Source: Metabacillus_B sp050107715
GTDB taxonomy: Bacteria; Bacillota; Bacilli; Bacillales; Bacillaceae
Assembly (NCBI RefSeq): GCF_050107715.1
Contig: NZ_JBNILN010000010.1
Location: 1-64,000, forward strand
Length of the DNA: 64,000 nt
Reading direction: 5' to 3'
Part shown: positions 35,727-44,395 of the stretch, piece after piece
How positions within the stretch are numbered: the first letter of the stretch is position 1
How the letters are laid out: each line of letters starts with the position of its first letter
Notes under the pieces: generated by a model
The model's input: the letters and a program-made list of their open reading frames with translations, nothing else
Databases searched by the model: none
What the model was told of the DNA's origin: nothing
Made by a program: the position numbers and the translations under genes

Positions 35727-36148
35727 AAAAGAGGCTGGGACAAATCCTAGTTAATAAGAGAGGCCGTCGCAAATAAGTTTGCGACGGCCTCTCTTTCTAT
35801 GTTATACGTTCATTTTTAATGAAGAATATAAGGACACCTTCTGATAAAGTTAAAGTTACCACACAATAACCATCGGAGGTGCCCTTATGTATAAACAGTA
35901 TAACATGGACCAAATGGTTTTGCCCCTGGATTTAGAGATGAAACTTGATGAAAAAGATATCGCCTACACCGTTCATCATATGGTTGAACAGATCCCCAAT
36001 GAAGCCTTTTCTAGTTTCGTGCGTGAGAGCGGATGCCCAGCCGGAGGAGTGTGGATTTCATCACAAAAAAGGGTTCCGAGCAGAAAAATCATCTGATCGG
36101 AACCCTTTATTCATTATTTCTGGTTAGTTTTGTCCCAGGCTCTTTTTT
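35727..36148. mobile_element. IS1182-family remnant with both ends
   Basis: GAGGCTGGGACAAA at 35731-35744 and the inverted TTTGTCCCAGGCTC at 36129-36142 are terminal repeats with one mismatch. About 420 bp remain, with a strong GCCGTCGCAAA hairpin inside the left end and the first codons of a transposase. The centre is deleted, so it is a non-autonomous, MITE-like derivative. It sits just after groEL fragment 1 and has removed its terminator. No target duplication could be recognised. Confidence 0.75.
35887..36096 (+). pseudogene. IS1182-family transposase, N-terminal fragment
   Basis: MYKQYNMDQMVLPLDLEMKL followed by VHHMVEQIPNEAF is the typical start of IS1182 transposases, which have 450-550 aa. 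After about 50 residues the frame changes to unrelated codons running into a GGGTTCCGA/TCGGAACCC terminator hairpin (36069-36104). The DDE catalytic region is absent. Confidence 0.8.
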
Positions 36149-36171
36149 TCGTGTGCAATCTTTCTAGCGAA

Positions 36172-36456
36172 TTATATTTCTGAGCTTCTGATAGCTTTCA
36201 CTTTCAATAAAAGTCCAATCGTTACCGCTATCATCAGGGTTGGAAATACATTCGTGGTCAGGGTGACCATTGGGCTTTCAGTTGTCGGTAAAACGAACTC
36301 CATCAACAAAAAAGCTAAGACGCCAGCGAAAGACGGCATTACAGCAATGAAATTTTGCATTTTTTTACTTTTTGGAAGGTCGTTAAAAATCTTCATGCAA
36401 GAATATAACGTTGCGAAAACAACGAGAAACAAAACCAACGTTTCTATGGGTTGCAT
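36172..36456 (-). CDS. Small three-span membrane protein, possible immunity factor
   Basis: A 94-aa protein with three hydrophobic segments (TLVLFLVVFATLYSCMKIF; FIAVMPSFAGVLAFLLMEF; VFPTLMIAVTIGLLLKV) and GGAGGTGA before ATG 36456. It is divergent from a broken Cys-rich bacteriocin-like gene 113 bp away. Small multi-span proteins next to such peptides often give self-immunity; that role is inferred only from context. Confidence 0.6.
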   Translation of the reverse strand: MQPIETLVLFLVVFATLYSCMKIFNDLPKSKKMQNFIAVMPSFAGVLAFLLMEFVLPTTESPMVTLTTNVFPTLMIAVTIGLLLKVKAIRSSEI

Positions 36457-36568
36457 ACGAATTCACCTCCTACTATTACGTTATCATTTTGGGAAATATT
36501 TTACAATAGAATACAAGTATGTTACGGTTACTTTGTAATAAATTACAATTTTGGGAGGAGAATGACAT

Positions 36569-37270
36569 TTGAAGAGAAAATCTTTTAGGTCCGCGGTTCT
36601 AATTGTCGCGTCGTTCGTTCTTATGATGATGGGTCTCGCCCCCGCAGCTAGTGCAAACGGTTTTTCTGGTTCATCCACTAACGATTTTGATGTAGATGAA
36701 TTCTAGGAAAAGTTCCAATAATTTCAAAACAATACAGAAGAACTAACTAAAGATGAGAAGAAGATGATGGTGAAAGCCGTAAAAGAAGCTGTAAAATCTG
36801 GCGAAATCGATGTTCGTGCAGATTCTGCATTGAATTATGGTAAAGTGACGGCTAAAAAAATTGATAACAGTTATCTTTTGAGAGTTCCCTACGCTTCTGG
36901 CGATATTCATGAAATGAGTGGTCTAAGCGTAAATCTAAACGAAGATGCTGAAATCTTTTCCACTTCGGAAACAATTATTAAAGAGACGGCCGAAACTTAT
37001 GAAGTGTTAGCGTATGCAGGTGATGAGTCTGTATCTAAAACAATTGTTAAAGATGATTACAATAATAATGGTGAAATCTCAATCTTAGGTCTTGACGATG
37101 TAAATGATTGCCTGGACGATTACGGGGTTTCTCGTGCTTTACTAGCAGCTGTTGCGGCTGGATGCGGTTTTATTTGTATCGGTACTATCGGGACAGGCTG
37201 TCTTGCTTGTTATGGGTCGTACCTGGCGGTTGATGGTGGTATCATTGCCGGCTGCCTCTTACAGTTTTAA
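36569..37270 (+). pseudogene. Cys-rich secreted bacteriocin-like precursor with two stops
   Basis: From TTG 36569, with GGGAGGAG at 36553-36560, the frame encodes a Sec signal peptide (MKRKSFRSAVLIVASFVLMM ... APAASA), then TAG at 36704 and TAA at 36719. It stays open to 37270. The C-terminal 55 residues hold six Cys in a hydrophobic, glycine-rich context (AAGCGFICIG, GTGCLACYG, IAGCL), resembling halocin C8-like or circular-type bacteriocin domains. Everything after the stops is in frame and otherwise intact, so inactivation looks recent. Family assignment is by pattern only. Confidence 0.65.
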
Positions 37271-37292
37271 TTTATTGCTAGAGTAATAGAAT

Positions 37293-37417
37293 CGCGCAGC
37301 AGTAGAAAGTCGTATCCGGCGGTGGTACAGCCCTCGTGAACGTATACAATAATGTTGCTTCTCTAGAAGTAGAAGCAGAAGGCGATGCTGAAACAGGGAT
37401 CAACATCGTGCTTCGCG
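37293..37417 (+). pseudogene. groEL internal fragment 2
   Basis: CGCGCAGCAGTAGAA, GTATCCGGCGGTGGTACAG, CGTGAACGTATACAA and CAACATCGTGCTTCGCG follow groEL 9560-9684 with small indels and substitutions. It covers roughly codons 403-444 only and has neither stop nor terminator. Confidence 0.85.
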
Positions 37418-37492
37418 ATTCGTGTGATTCATGCCTTATGTCCGATAATCCGCTCCAGCATATTATCGAAAAAAACTTATTATGTGTAATAT

Positions 37493-37748
37493 TGCATCAG
37501 TCGGCCGTATGGCGCTGACCAATTATTTGATGCAATCCATTATTGCGGTGATCATTTTTAACGGCTATGGCTTCGGTCTTTTTGGCAAGGTATCAAAAAC
37601 GCAGGGAGTCGGAATCGCCATTGTGATCTACATCGTGCAGGTTGTACTCAGCTACTCCATTCTTAAAAAGTTCAATCAAGGTCCGCTTGAATTTGTTTGG
37701 AGAAAGTGGACATATGGAGGAAGCAAAAAGCACTCAAAAGCGGCTTGA
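37493..37748 (+). pseudogene. Duplicated 3' end of the DUF418 gene
   Basis: From GCATCAGTCGGCCGTATGG to the TGA this copy follows 35297-35553 with only a handful of substitutions. It encodes the last 84 DUF418 residues and has no start of its own. It follows groEL fragment 2, whereas the full gene precedes groEL fragment 1. Confidence 0.85.
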
Positions 37749-37753
37749 AAGGG

Positions 37754-37784
37754 AAAACCCGGCAGGTGATTTGTCGGGTTTTCT
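37754..37784 (+). terminator. Terminator after the DUF418 fragment
   Basis: AAAACCCGGCA and TGTCGGGTTTT form a stem followed by CTTGG. It differs from the terminator after the full-length DUF418 gene. Confidence 0.7.
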
Positions 37785-37968
37785 TGGTTAGATAAAAGTA
37801 CATTGATTTCTGATCTACTTACCGCTGCACAACTCTGTATTTTATCTTGCAATAAACAGGTAAACAGAGCACAAGCTTACTTTCATCCAAATTCTGCAGG
37901 TTCCCTAAAACCGTTGTGCTAATATTGCATTAAGAGATTAAGTCATAGAATGAAAAAGAGTTGTTTAT

Positions 37969-38694
37969 ATGAAAGCGATCATCACTGGGATGAATGGAGC
38001 GGTTGCACCGTTTATTGATTGGGAACTGGAGAAGAGGGGAATTGAAGCAGGCATCTGGGACCGGACAAAGGTGCCTACGGACAATGAGAAGGACGTTTTC
38101 CATTTTATTCAGGAGCATAAACCGGACTATTTTTTACAAATTGCGACTGGGCCGGTCGAATGGCTTGAATACATCGCCAAGGCAACAAAGGAACTGGGAG
38201 TGAAACTCGTCTTCACAAGTACGGTTTCAGTTTTTCCCGAGCAGGGGACAGGGCCTTATACCATTAAGAGTGTGCCCAATTCCGTAGAGGATTACGGTCT
38301 CTATAAAATAGAATGTGAAAAGACGGTCAGAGTGTTTCATCCGGGCGCAGTCATTTTGCGGATTGGCTGGCAGATTGGAACCAGCGCCGGCTCGAACAAC
38401 ATGATCGATTTCCTTGAGAGGACCTTTCGGGAAAAAGGATTAATCGAGGCCAGTACAGAATGGTACCCTTCAACCAGCTTCCTGACAGAAACCGCCAAGG
38501 TGATTGTCGATGGGGCTGCGATTCTTAAACCTGACCCCTATCTCGTGAACTCTAATAAAAAATATTCATTCTATGTAATCGCCCAGCATTTAAAAGAAAA
38601 ACACAAAGCGGAGTGGATTGTGCAAAAATCCACGGACTTAAAAAGAGACGACAGAATGTTTGATGACCGGATCAATATATCGGAACTTTTTTGA
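37969..38694 (+). CDS. RmlD/SDR-type sugar-nucleotide or NAD-binding protein
   Basis: A 241-aa extended-SDR-like protein. The N terminus KAIITGMNGAVAPFI is a Rossmann GxxGxxx motif; FTSTVSVFPE and YGLYKIECE (Yx3K) form the catalytic segment. It is shorter than RmlD (about 280-300 aa). The ribosome site before ATG 37969 is weak. Substrate unknown. Confidence 0.7.
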   Translation: MKAIITGMNGAVAPFIDWELEKRGIEAGIWDRTKVPTDNEKDVFHFIQEHKPDYFLQIATGPVEWLEYIAKATKELGVKLVFTSTVSVFPEQGTGPYTIKSVPNSVEDYGLYKIECEKTVRVFHPGAVILRIGWQIGTSAGSNNMIDFLERTFREKGLIEASTEWYPSTSFLTETAKVIVDGAAILKPDPYLVNSNKKYSFYVIAQHLKEKHKAEWIVQKSTDLKRDDRMFDDRINISELF

Positions 38695-38778
38695 GTTGAA
38701 TAGAGGGGCAGATCTACGGCACGAAAAAAGCCAGGGATTTGGCCCCTTAATTAGATGTAAGTCGAAAGGAATGATGGT

Positions 38779-39348
38779 ATGTCTATTCCTGATGAAAACA
38801 AGAACTATTCGTATGCCGATTACCTAACAGGGGATGAAGGAGAAAGGTTCGAGTTAATTGATGGGGAAAAATTTCCTATGTCTCCTGCTCCTTCACGCAG
38901 GCATCAGCAGGTTCTTCGGGAGTTATCTACCGCTTTTACTATTTTCTTGCGGGGAGAAGAATGTGAAGTGTTTTTCGCGCCTTTTGATGTGCGTTTATTA
39001 GGGGAAAACAAACAGGACAATGAGATAATGAATGTTGTTCAGCCTGATCTATCTATTGTTTGCGATCGGGATAATCTTGATGACAAGGGGTGCAATGGAG
39101 CGCCTGATATGATCATTGAAATTCTCTCGCCAGCTTCTATCAAGATGGATCGATGGAAGAAATTTCAGCTTTATGAGAAAGCGGGAGTAGAAGAGTACTG
39201 GCTCGTTGAACCGGTTTACGAATCTGTTGAAATATACCTTTTAATCAACGGGGATTACAAATTTCAAGGAGTCTATACTAAGGGTGATTCATTATCAGTT
39301 AATTGTTTTACTGGACTGGAAATAGATCTAGATCGGATATTTGAGTAG
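38779..39348 (+). CDS. Uma2-family endonuclease-like protein
   Basis: A 189-aa DUF820/Uma2 protein with the PD-(D/E)XK fold. FELIDGEKFPMSPAPS, VVQPDLSIVC, APDMIIEILSPAS and KKFQLYEKAGVEEYWLVEP are the usual blocks, with the acidic residues and Glu of the active site. AAAGGAATGATGG precedes ATG 38779. The family is widespread and amplified in mobile-rich genomes; biological role unknown. Confidence 0.88.
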   Translation: MSIPDENKNYSYADYLTGDEGERFELIDGEKFPMSPAPSRRHQQVLRELSTAFTIFLRGEECEVFFAPFDVRLLGENKQDNEIMNVVQPDLSIVCDRDNLDDKGCNGAPDMIIEILSPASIKMDRWKKFQLYEKAGVEEYWLVEPVYESVEIYLLINGDYKFQGVYTKGDSLSVNCFTGLEIDLDRIFE

Positions 39349-39544
39349 GAACTTAATGGAGATTTTAAACTGTTCTGAGGTAGTAACTTTTGCACTCAGT
39401 TCCATTTTGCTGAGAGTAAAATTTAAAAATAAAACTGATTATGTATGGCCAGTGAACTAAAATTTAATTTATTTGTTTCTATTTAGAGGGATTTCGGTAA
39501 ATAGTTACCCCCTCTAATACTAAACGAATTTGAAGCATATGTTA

Positions 39545-39631
39545 TTACCAAATGGTCTTTTCAATAACTCTAGAAACAAGATTGCTTAGAACAGTTACAA
39601 TAATTGAAAGTAAAACTGTTTCAAGTATCAT
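39545..39631 (-). CDS. 28-aa hydrophobic peptide, type I toxin candidate
   Basis: ATG 39631 follows a strong GGAGGTGA site and encodes a 28-aa single-span peptide beginning MILETVLLSIIVTVLSN and ending EKTIW. On its mRNA the site lies in a hairpin: CTCCAA, six bases, TTGGAG, directly before the start. Sequestered ribosome sites and single-span peptides are typical of type I toxin mRNAs. No antisense RNA gene was identified. The rest of 39349-39717 has no gene. Confidence 0.45.
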   Translation of the reverse strand: MILETVLLSIIVTVLSNLVSRVIEKTIW

Positions 39632-39717
39632 ATTACTCACCTCCAATCTTATTTGGAGTTGAAATTCACAGTCTGTTTAGTTTATGTGGAAGCGTAACTT
39701 ATGTGAATAACAACATG

Positions 39718-40183
39718 ACCGTGATTAAAGTTGCTGCCGCTATTGAAACTGAACTGAAAGAGCGCAAACTCCGCAATGAAGACACCTTGAACTCTAAGCG
39801 CGGAGCAGTAGAAGAAGGAATCGTATCCGGGTACTGCCCTTATGAATATACAACAAAGTAGCTGCTTTGAAAGCAGAAGGCGAAGCAGCAACAGGAATCA
39901 ATATCGTGCTTCGCGCACTCGAAGAGCCAGTACGCCAAATCCCTCACAACGCAGGCATTGAAGGATCTGTTATCGTTGAGCGCCTGAAAAACGAAGAAAT
40001 CGGAGTTGGATTCACCGCTGCTACATGCCAATGGGTAAACATGGCCGAAGCAGGAATCGTTGTTCCGCACTTCAAAACGCTGCATCTGTCGCAGCAATGT
40101 TCCTGACTACTGAAGCAGTAGTAGCCAACAAGCCAGAAGAAGGCGGCGGCGCAGGCATGCCTGACATGGGCGGAATGAAGTAA
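39718..40183 (+). pseudogene. groEL 3'-end fragment 3
   Basis: About 465 bp follow groEL from 9475 to the stop (GTGATTAAAGTTG at the start; GGCATGCCTGACATGGGCGG at the end). A small deletion near 39829 shifts the frame, about 20 bp are lost near 40053, and part of the GGM tail is missing. It covers codons 375 to the end. A copy of the groEL terminator follows, so this is the right boundary of the oldest recognisable layer. Confidence 0.92.
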
Positions 40184-40206
40184 TAAACATTATCTGCCCT
40201 GGAAAA

Positions 40207-40238
40207 ACGCGAAATCTTTTAGGGCTTCGCGTATTTTA
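40207..40238 (+). terminator. groEL-type terminator after fragment 3
   Basis: ACGCGAA and TTCGCGT pair around ATCTTTTAGGGC and are followed by ATTTTATT. It is homologous to the terminator at 28571-28605, including the preceding TCTGC..TGGAAAA. From 40239 to 40471 no gene is seen. Confidence 0.8.
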
Positions 40239-40471
40239 TTATGGATAATTATTATGGATTTAATTTGATTCTGTTTCTAGCTTGATTATTTTATCTTTTT
40301 CTTTAACGACTATTGCCTTTTTACTATCAACGGACGGTTCTCTTTCTGCTGAAGAAGTAGAACCGCCCCGTACTTCTTGGATCAAGTTTACCTACTTTTT
40401 ATTAGAGATACTTGGAATATTAACTTGTAAATAATTTTATATTTATTGTATCAATCTACTAGGGGGATATT

Positions 40472-41047
40472 ATGTTTTCTGCTGATGCATTGATTCAAAC
40501 AAGTGGTAATATAGTGGGTGGAACTGCCGGGGCTTTCTTAGGTGGATACTTCGCAATAAAAGTAATGAGAACACAAATAGAGTTTCAAAGAAAACAAAAC
40601 CAACAGGAAAAGGAAGAACAATATGAAAAAACCTATTGGCTTATGAAATTAGTTTTTGAAGGCTTAGGAAGTAGTATAGATGATTTTCAAAAGACAATGA
40701 ATAAACCAGATATAGATGATAAAAAGGATTATCCCTATCTCATAGGCTTGCTAAAAGGGACTTTATCTGTCTCAAAGGAAAAGAAAGAATTGATCAATGA
40801 TAATTACATTCCTAAAGATATTTATAGAGAATATCTAGCGGGAATTACATTATTTAATAGTTGCGAATTCATAATTGAAAGATGGTATCAAACGTTACAT
40901 TTGGATAACTTTAAAATATCAACCGATAATTACCAATTTAAGGATTTGATTGTTTACGGTAATGGGATGAGGCATATTTTTAATGAAATAGAGTCTATAA
41001 AACCAATAAAAAAGAAAGTAACGACTACAGGGGGCGGAGCAAAGTAA
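40472..41047 (+). CDS. Membrane-anchored protein of unknown function
   Basis: A 191-aa protein with one N-terminal membrane segment (NIVGGTAGAFLGGYFAIKVM), a basic/charged coiled-coil-like stretch, then a helical cytoplasmic domain. It ends in a basic GGGAK tail. AGGGGG precedes ATG 40472. Small anchored proteins of this layout occur in phage-exclusion loci, but nothing specific was recognised. Confidence 0.6.
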   Translation: MFSADALIQTSGNIVGGTAGAFLGGYFAIKVMRTQIEFQRKQNQQEKEEQYEKTYWLMKLVFEGLGSSIDDFQKTMNKPDIDDKKDYPYLIGLLKGTLSVSKEKKELINDNYIPKDIYREYLAGITLFNSCEFIIERWYQTLHLDNFKISTDNYQFKDLIVYGNGMRHIFNEIESIKPIKKKVTTTGGGAK

Positions 41048-41236
41048 AGTAGATAGCCGCCTATTTCGAGGGATTTTAAAAATGGAGAATTAACTTGAAC
41101 GATTTATTTTGGAGAAACCACAGTTTGTTACCCTGCTTATAATCTAAAGGGTTTATTAGCTAGATAGTTCTTTCGTTTTATCCAAAGATGTTTAAATAAT
41201 TCTGAGAGGCAAGAAAATTCTTGAAATCAATAACAA

Positions 41237-41274
41237 AAAACGACAGCCATATGCGGTGACTATCGTTTTCTTTT
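41237..41274. terminator. Terminator between convergent genes
   Basis: AAAACGA and TCGTTTT close an interrupted stem around ATATGC, with an A run before and CTTTTG after. It lies between the anchored protein and the ASCH gene. Confidence 0.7.
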
Positions 41275-41284
41275 GTGTGAAACA

Positions 41285-41653
41285 TTAAATGTATACAAAA
41301 GACTGTGGAGCAGCATTTATACCAAATTCTTTTAAATCTTTAGGTTCAGAATAGACAGTAACATTCTTTAATTCATAGGCTACAGCCTCATTTCTATTTT
41401 TATAATAGTTCTTGAAAAACATTTCATCTATTCCTGAATGGACGGAAGTTAAATCCCATAGGTTTTCTGGTGTATCAATAAGTATTTTTTCTACGTCTGC
41501 TTCGCCTATTACTTGAGATATAGGAGAAGTTGAATATATTATTATTTTTTCTGGAGGTAATTTTGCTTTAACCTTTCTAAATTCGAATCGTTTTTCACCA
41601 CTTAATATTTTTTCCACAAATTGCGGTTGAATAGATAGCATTATATTGCTCAT
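41285..41653 (-). CDS. ASCH-domain protein
   Basis: A 122-aa PUA-like ASCH protein: MLSIQPQFVEKILSGEKRFEFRK is the family start, with the basic GxKxxExR motif as SGEKRFEFRK, and KIIIYSTSPISQVIGEADVEKI as the barrel core. ASCH proteins bind RNA or nucleosides; E. coli YqfB, an ASCH enzyme, hydrolyses N4-acetylcytidine. Third gene of an operon with a P-loop kinase and a GNAT-PUA fusion, 24 bp after the latter. Binding versus catalysis cannot be told from sequence. Confidence 0.85.
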   Translation of the reverse strand: MSNIMLSIQPQFVEKILSGEKRFEFRKVKAKLPPEKIIIYSTSPISQVIGEADVEKILIDTPENLWDLTSVHSGIDEMFFKNYYKNRNEAVAYELKNVTVYSEPKDLKEFGINAAPQSFVYI

Positions 41654-41677
41654 AAATTTATAACCCCATTATTATAA

Positions 41678-42763
41678 TTATATAAATATTTTTTCCTTAT
41701 CGAACCTTGCTTCCTTTAATATTAAATCAAATTCTTTTTCAGTGATTTGCTTAGTTGGGTAGTCATTATCATTGAGAATTTCATTTTCTAATAGAAAGTG
41801 TCTGATGGGTCTCTTTTTAAATGAATATAAATCATAAAACTTTAAAATGTTAACGCCATATCGACTTTTTAACAGTTTCTGTTTAATTTCTTCTTCGGTT
41901 AAAACTGTTCGTTTAGATACAATTTTTTCTACTTCATTAAAACTGGCAATGTTCCTATGGGTATTAGAAACTATCCCAAAACCAGTTATTGTAGTTGCAT
42001 ACCTAGCAGATCTATTATCTCCTGCTGGTTTAGTTCTATAGTATATAATAATATCACCGGGTTGTGGACTAATCCGGTAATTTCCAATATATATTTTTTG
42101 TACTGCATTGGCGGCAGTAATATCACTAGTGAATTCATCAGGGTTTTCTTCTCTAATAATTGAATCTGGAATTAATTTTGTGTGATATAAAGCATCTATA
42201 CTAAGTAAATAGTATTTTCTATCTTTATTCCTATCTACGTAAGGATAATTGTTTAAACTAGGTTCATCACATAGTATAGTGTTCATTTTTCTTACAAATA
42301 CTTTTTCATTAGTATCCTTATTAAAAGTACACAAAGTAAACCCGAAATCCTCCATGAAACTAATTAGTTTCTTTTGTTCTTCACGTTTTGGAAAAATTGT
42401 AACATATATTTCTTCTACTTTATTTATAAGAGCATGTTCTAAGATTATTCGAAAAAATCTTTCACCTAAATAAAACCCATTTTTTGTTATTTTAAAAGTA
42501 CCTACCTTCAATCTTTTTGCAGGTTTCAGTTTGGTATCAAAAATAGAATAATCCTCATCCTTGTCTTCTATTTTCATATATAAAAAGGCTTGAATAGCTT
42601 TGTCGTATTTTACCACAAAAGCTTTTTCTTCATTCTTTTTTGTAAACCAGCTACTAAAACCGGGATAGTCTTCTTTTAATGAATCGAAGAAAGTATCATT
42701 TAAATCTAGATTGGTAAATTTCATTTGCTTTACGCTAAGTACATCATAAGATTTCAATTCCAT
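41678..42763 (-). CDS. GNAT acetyltransferase fused to a PUA/EVE-like domain
   Basis: A 361-aa two-domain protein. Residues about 5-160 look like a GNAT fold (FVVKYDKAIQAFLYMKIEDKDEDY; LGERFFRIILEHALINKVEEIYVTIF; LISFMEDFGFTLC). Residues about 175-360 look like a PUA/EVE-type barrel (KYYLLSIDALYHTKLIPDS; ISPQPGDIIIYYRTK; ATTITGFGIVSN). ATG 42763 starts one base after the kinase stop, with AAAGGAG inside the kinase end. The fusion suggests acetylation of, or control by, a nucleic acid; no target is known. Confidence 0.7.
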   Translation of the reverse strand: MELKSYDVLSVKQMKFTNLDLNDTFFDSLKEDYPGFSSWFTKKNEEKAFVVKYDKAIQAFLYMKIEDKDEDYSIFDTKLKPAKRLKVGTFKITKNGFYLGERFFRIILEHALINKVEEIYVTIFPKREEQKKLISFMEDFGFTLCTFNKDTNEKVFVRKMNTILCDEPSLNNYPYVDRNKDRKYYLLSIDALYHTKLIPDSIIREENPDEFTSDITAANAVQKIYIGNYRISPQPGDIIIYYRTKPAGDNRSARYATTITGFGIVSNTHRNIASFNEVEKIVSKRTVLTEEEIKQKLLKSRYGVNILKFYDLYSFKKRPIRHFLLENEILNDNDYPTKQITEKEFDLILKEARFDKEKIFI

Positions 42764-42764
42764 T

Positions 42765-43301
42765 TTATCTTTCTCCTTTAATTAAGGTAGTTATTAGATA
42801 TTCCAGCTCTTCCATCTCTGTATTATAAGATATGACTGGTACATTTAATTGATTTGCTATATTTTTAGCATGCATTAACTCTGCTTGATGGAATCTGCGT
42901 ATTTCGTCAATTTTTATTGTGTTGTTTCCATCTCTTTCTTTTAACCTTTCTAAGACGGTTTCCAAAGGTGTTATGCAACAAATAATGTAAGACATGTTTA
43001 AGTTTTGAAAGATTTCAATTGGTAAGTAGTTGATTTGATACTCACTATCTATTAATGTGAAATGCCCATCTAATATGATTAATTCCTCTTTACTGTAAAG
43101 TTTATTTATTCCGGCTAAAAGAACATCTTGATTTTTGTTAATATTACTGACACGCTTTTCTTGGTCCCAATTAATCTGATTCATTTTTTTAATAATATTA
43201 CTTGCACTATCAAATGATAGATTCATTTTTTGAGATAATTTTTGACCTAAAGTTGTTTTTCCACTGCCATGAATGCCAGAAATGAAAATAACTTTTAACA
43301 A
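42765..43301 (-). CDS. P-loop (adenylate-kinase-like) NTPase
   Basis: A 178-aa small kinase-like protein. Walker A reads GIHGSGKTTLG at the N terminus, ELIILDGHFTL fits Walker B, and a lid-like region ERLKERDGNNTIKI follows. AAGGAG abuts ATG 43310, so TTG 43301 with a 9-bp spacing is the better start. It heads the kinase / GNAT-PUA / ASCH operon. It could phosphorylate a nucleoside or an end of RNA; this is inference. Confidence 0.7.
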   Translation of the reverse strand: MLKVIFISGIHGSGKTTLGQKLSQKMNLSFDSASNIIKKMNQINWDQEKRVSNINKNQDVLLAGINKLYSKEELIILDGHFTLIDSEYQINYLPIEIFQNLNMSYIICCITPLETVLERLKERDGNNTIKIDEIRRFHQAELMHAKNIANQLNVPVISYNTEMEELEYLITTLIKGER

Positions 43302-43629
43302 TTTAAGCATCTCCTTATACGCATTTAAAGTTTTTACTTATTATGTAACAATATGTATAATTATCTCAATTAAGAGGCGGAAGGTCTACTGTTTTCCTCC
43401 CTCAAAAGTCATAAAGATAATTCTCTTGCTTCAATAACAGTAAGAACGGTAACAAGCACTTCAAAAGACAATAGAAATATCTAAAGAGAAGAGTTAATTA
43501 ATTGCAACAGGAAAATATGTTGGAGAATGGTTCAATAATTTTAGGTTATATATTCTTTTTCTAACAATGCCGGCAAACTTCATTGTAAATATGTAGGTGA
43601 AAATTTGTTTCAGTGAAAAGGTGAAAGCT

Positions 43630-44395
43630 ATGCTTAAACAAATCAATCAGATAAAAGCTATCCTGGATATCAAACAGCCACTTCCCAAATATACAGCCAG
43701 AAGTTTACGCGAAAAGCTATTTCTCGTATGGACATATCATACGAATGCAATAGAAGGAAACTCATTAACAATCAAAGAAACTAAGGTCGTTATCGAAGGA
43801 ATTACGATTGGCGGAAAAACCCCCCGTGAACATTTGGAGGTTATTAATCATCGTGATGCGATCACATTCGTAGAAGAGGTCGTACATAAGGAAGAACCTA
43901 TGTAGGAGTGGCAAATCAAGTACTTACACCGGCTTGTGCTTAAAAGGCATTGATGTCGAATATGCAGGTGTATATAGAGATCAGCAGGTTTTTATTTCTG
44001 GTGCTCAACATATCCCCCCAGCACCTTTTCTTCTAAAAGGGGAGATGGAGCAGCTGATGAGATGGTACGAACAGGAACAAAGAGATAACCTGCACCCGAT
44101 TGCCCGGGCAGCCATGCTTTACGCCATTTTTGTTAGAATTCACCCGTTTATTGATGGGAACGGAAGGACATCAAGGCTGCTGTTAAATCTGGAATTGATG
44201 AAGGACGGCTTTCCGCCAATTGTGATTAAGATGGAAAATCGTTTGGCATATTATGAAGCATTAGATAAAGCGCATACGAAGAAAAAGTATAATTGAGAAG
44301 GCGTACTGGAAGGAAATTGAGGGGTATGTGAATATAAGGGAGAGGTACTAACCGAGTAAGTACTTTAAAACCGTTAAGGAAATCGATAGCCGGCA
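43630..44395 (+). pseudogene. Fic-family protein, broken
   Basis: The frames together give a Fic AMP-transferase: the inhibitory helix TNAIEGN near the N terminus and HPFIDGNGRTSRLLLN (HxFx2GNGRx2R) later. TAG at 43903 interrupts the first frame. One extra A in the AAAA run near 43941 shifts the frame, and the region after 44296 is degraded. ATG 43630 has AGGTGAAAG upstream. All catalytic residues survive, so loss of function looks recent. The gap 43311-43629 shows no gene. Confidence 0.9.

Noticed and set aside
36704..36721. Stop-codon recoding (pyrrolysine or read-through) in the bacteriocin-like gene
   Set aside because: Two different stops 15 bp apart, in a Bacillaceae context without known pyrrolysine machinery, point to mutation.
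37482..37748. Separate small membrane protein gene
   Set aside because: It is a near-exact copy of the DUF418 3' end with no start or ribosome site.
39604..40106. Two hypothetical genes downstream of Uma2
   Set aside because: Both frames are pieces of the groEL fragment separated by a frameshift.
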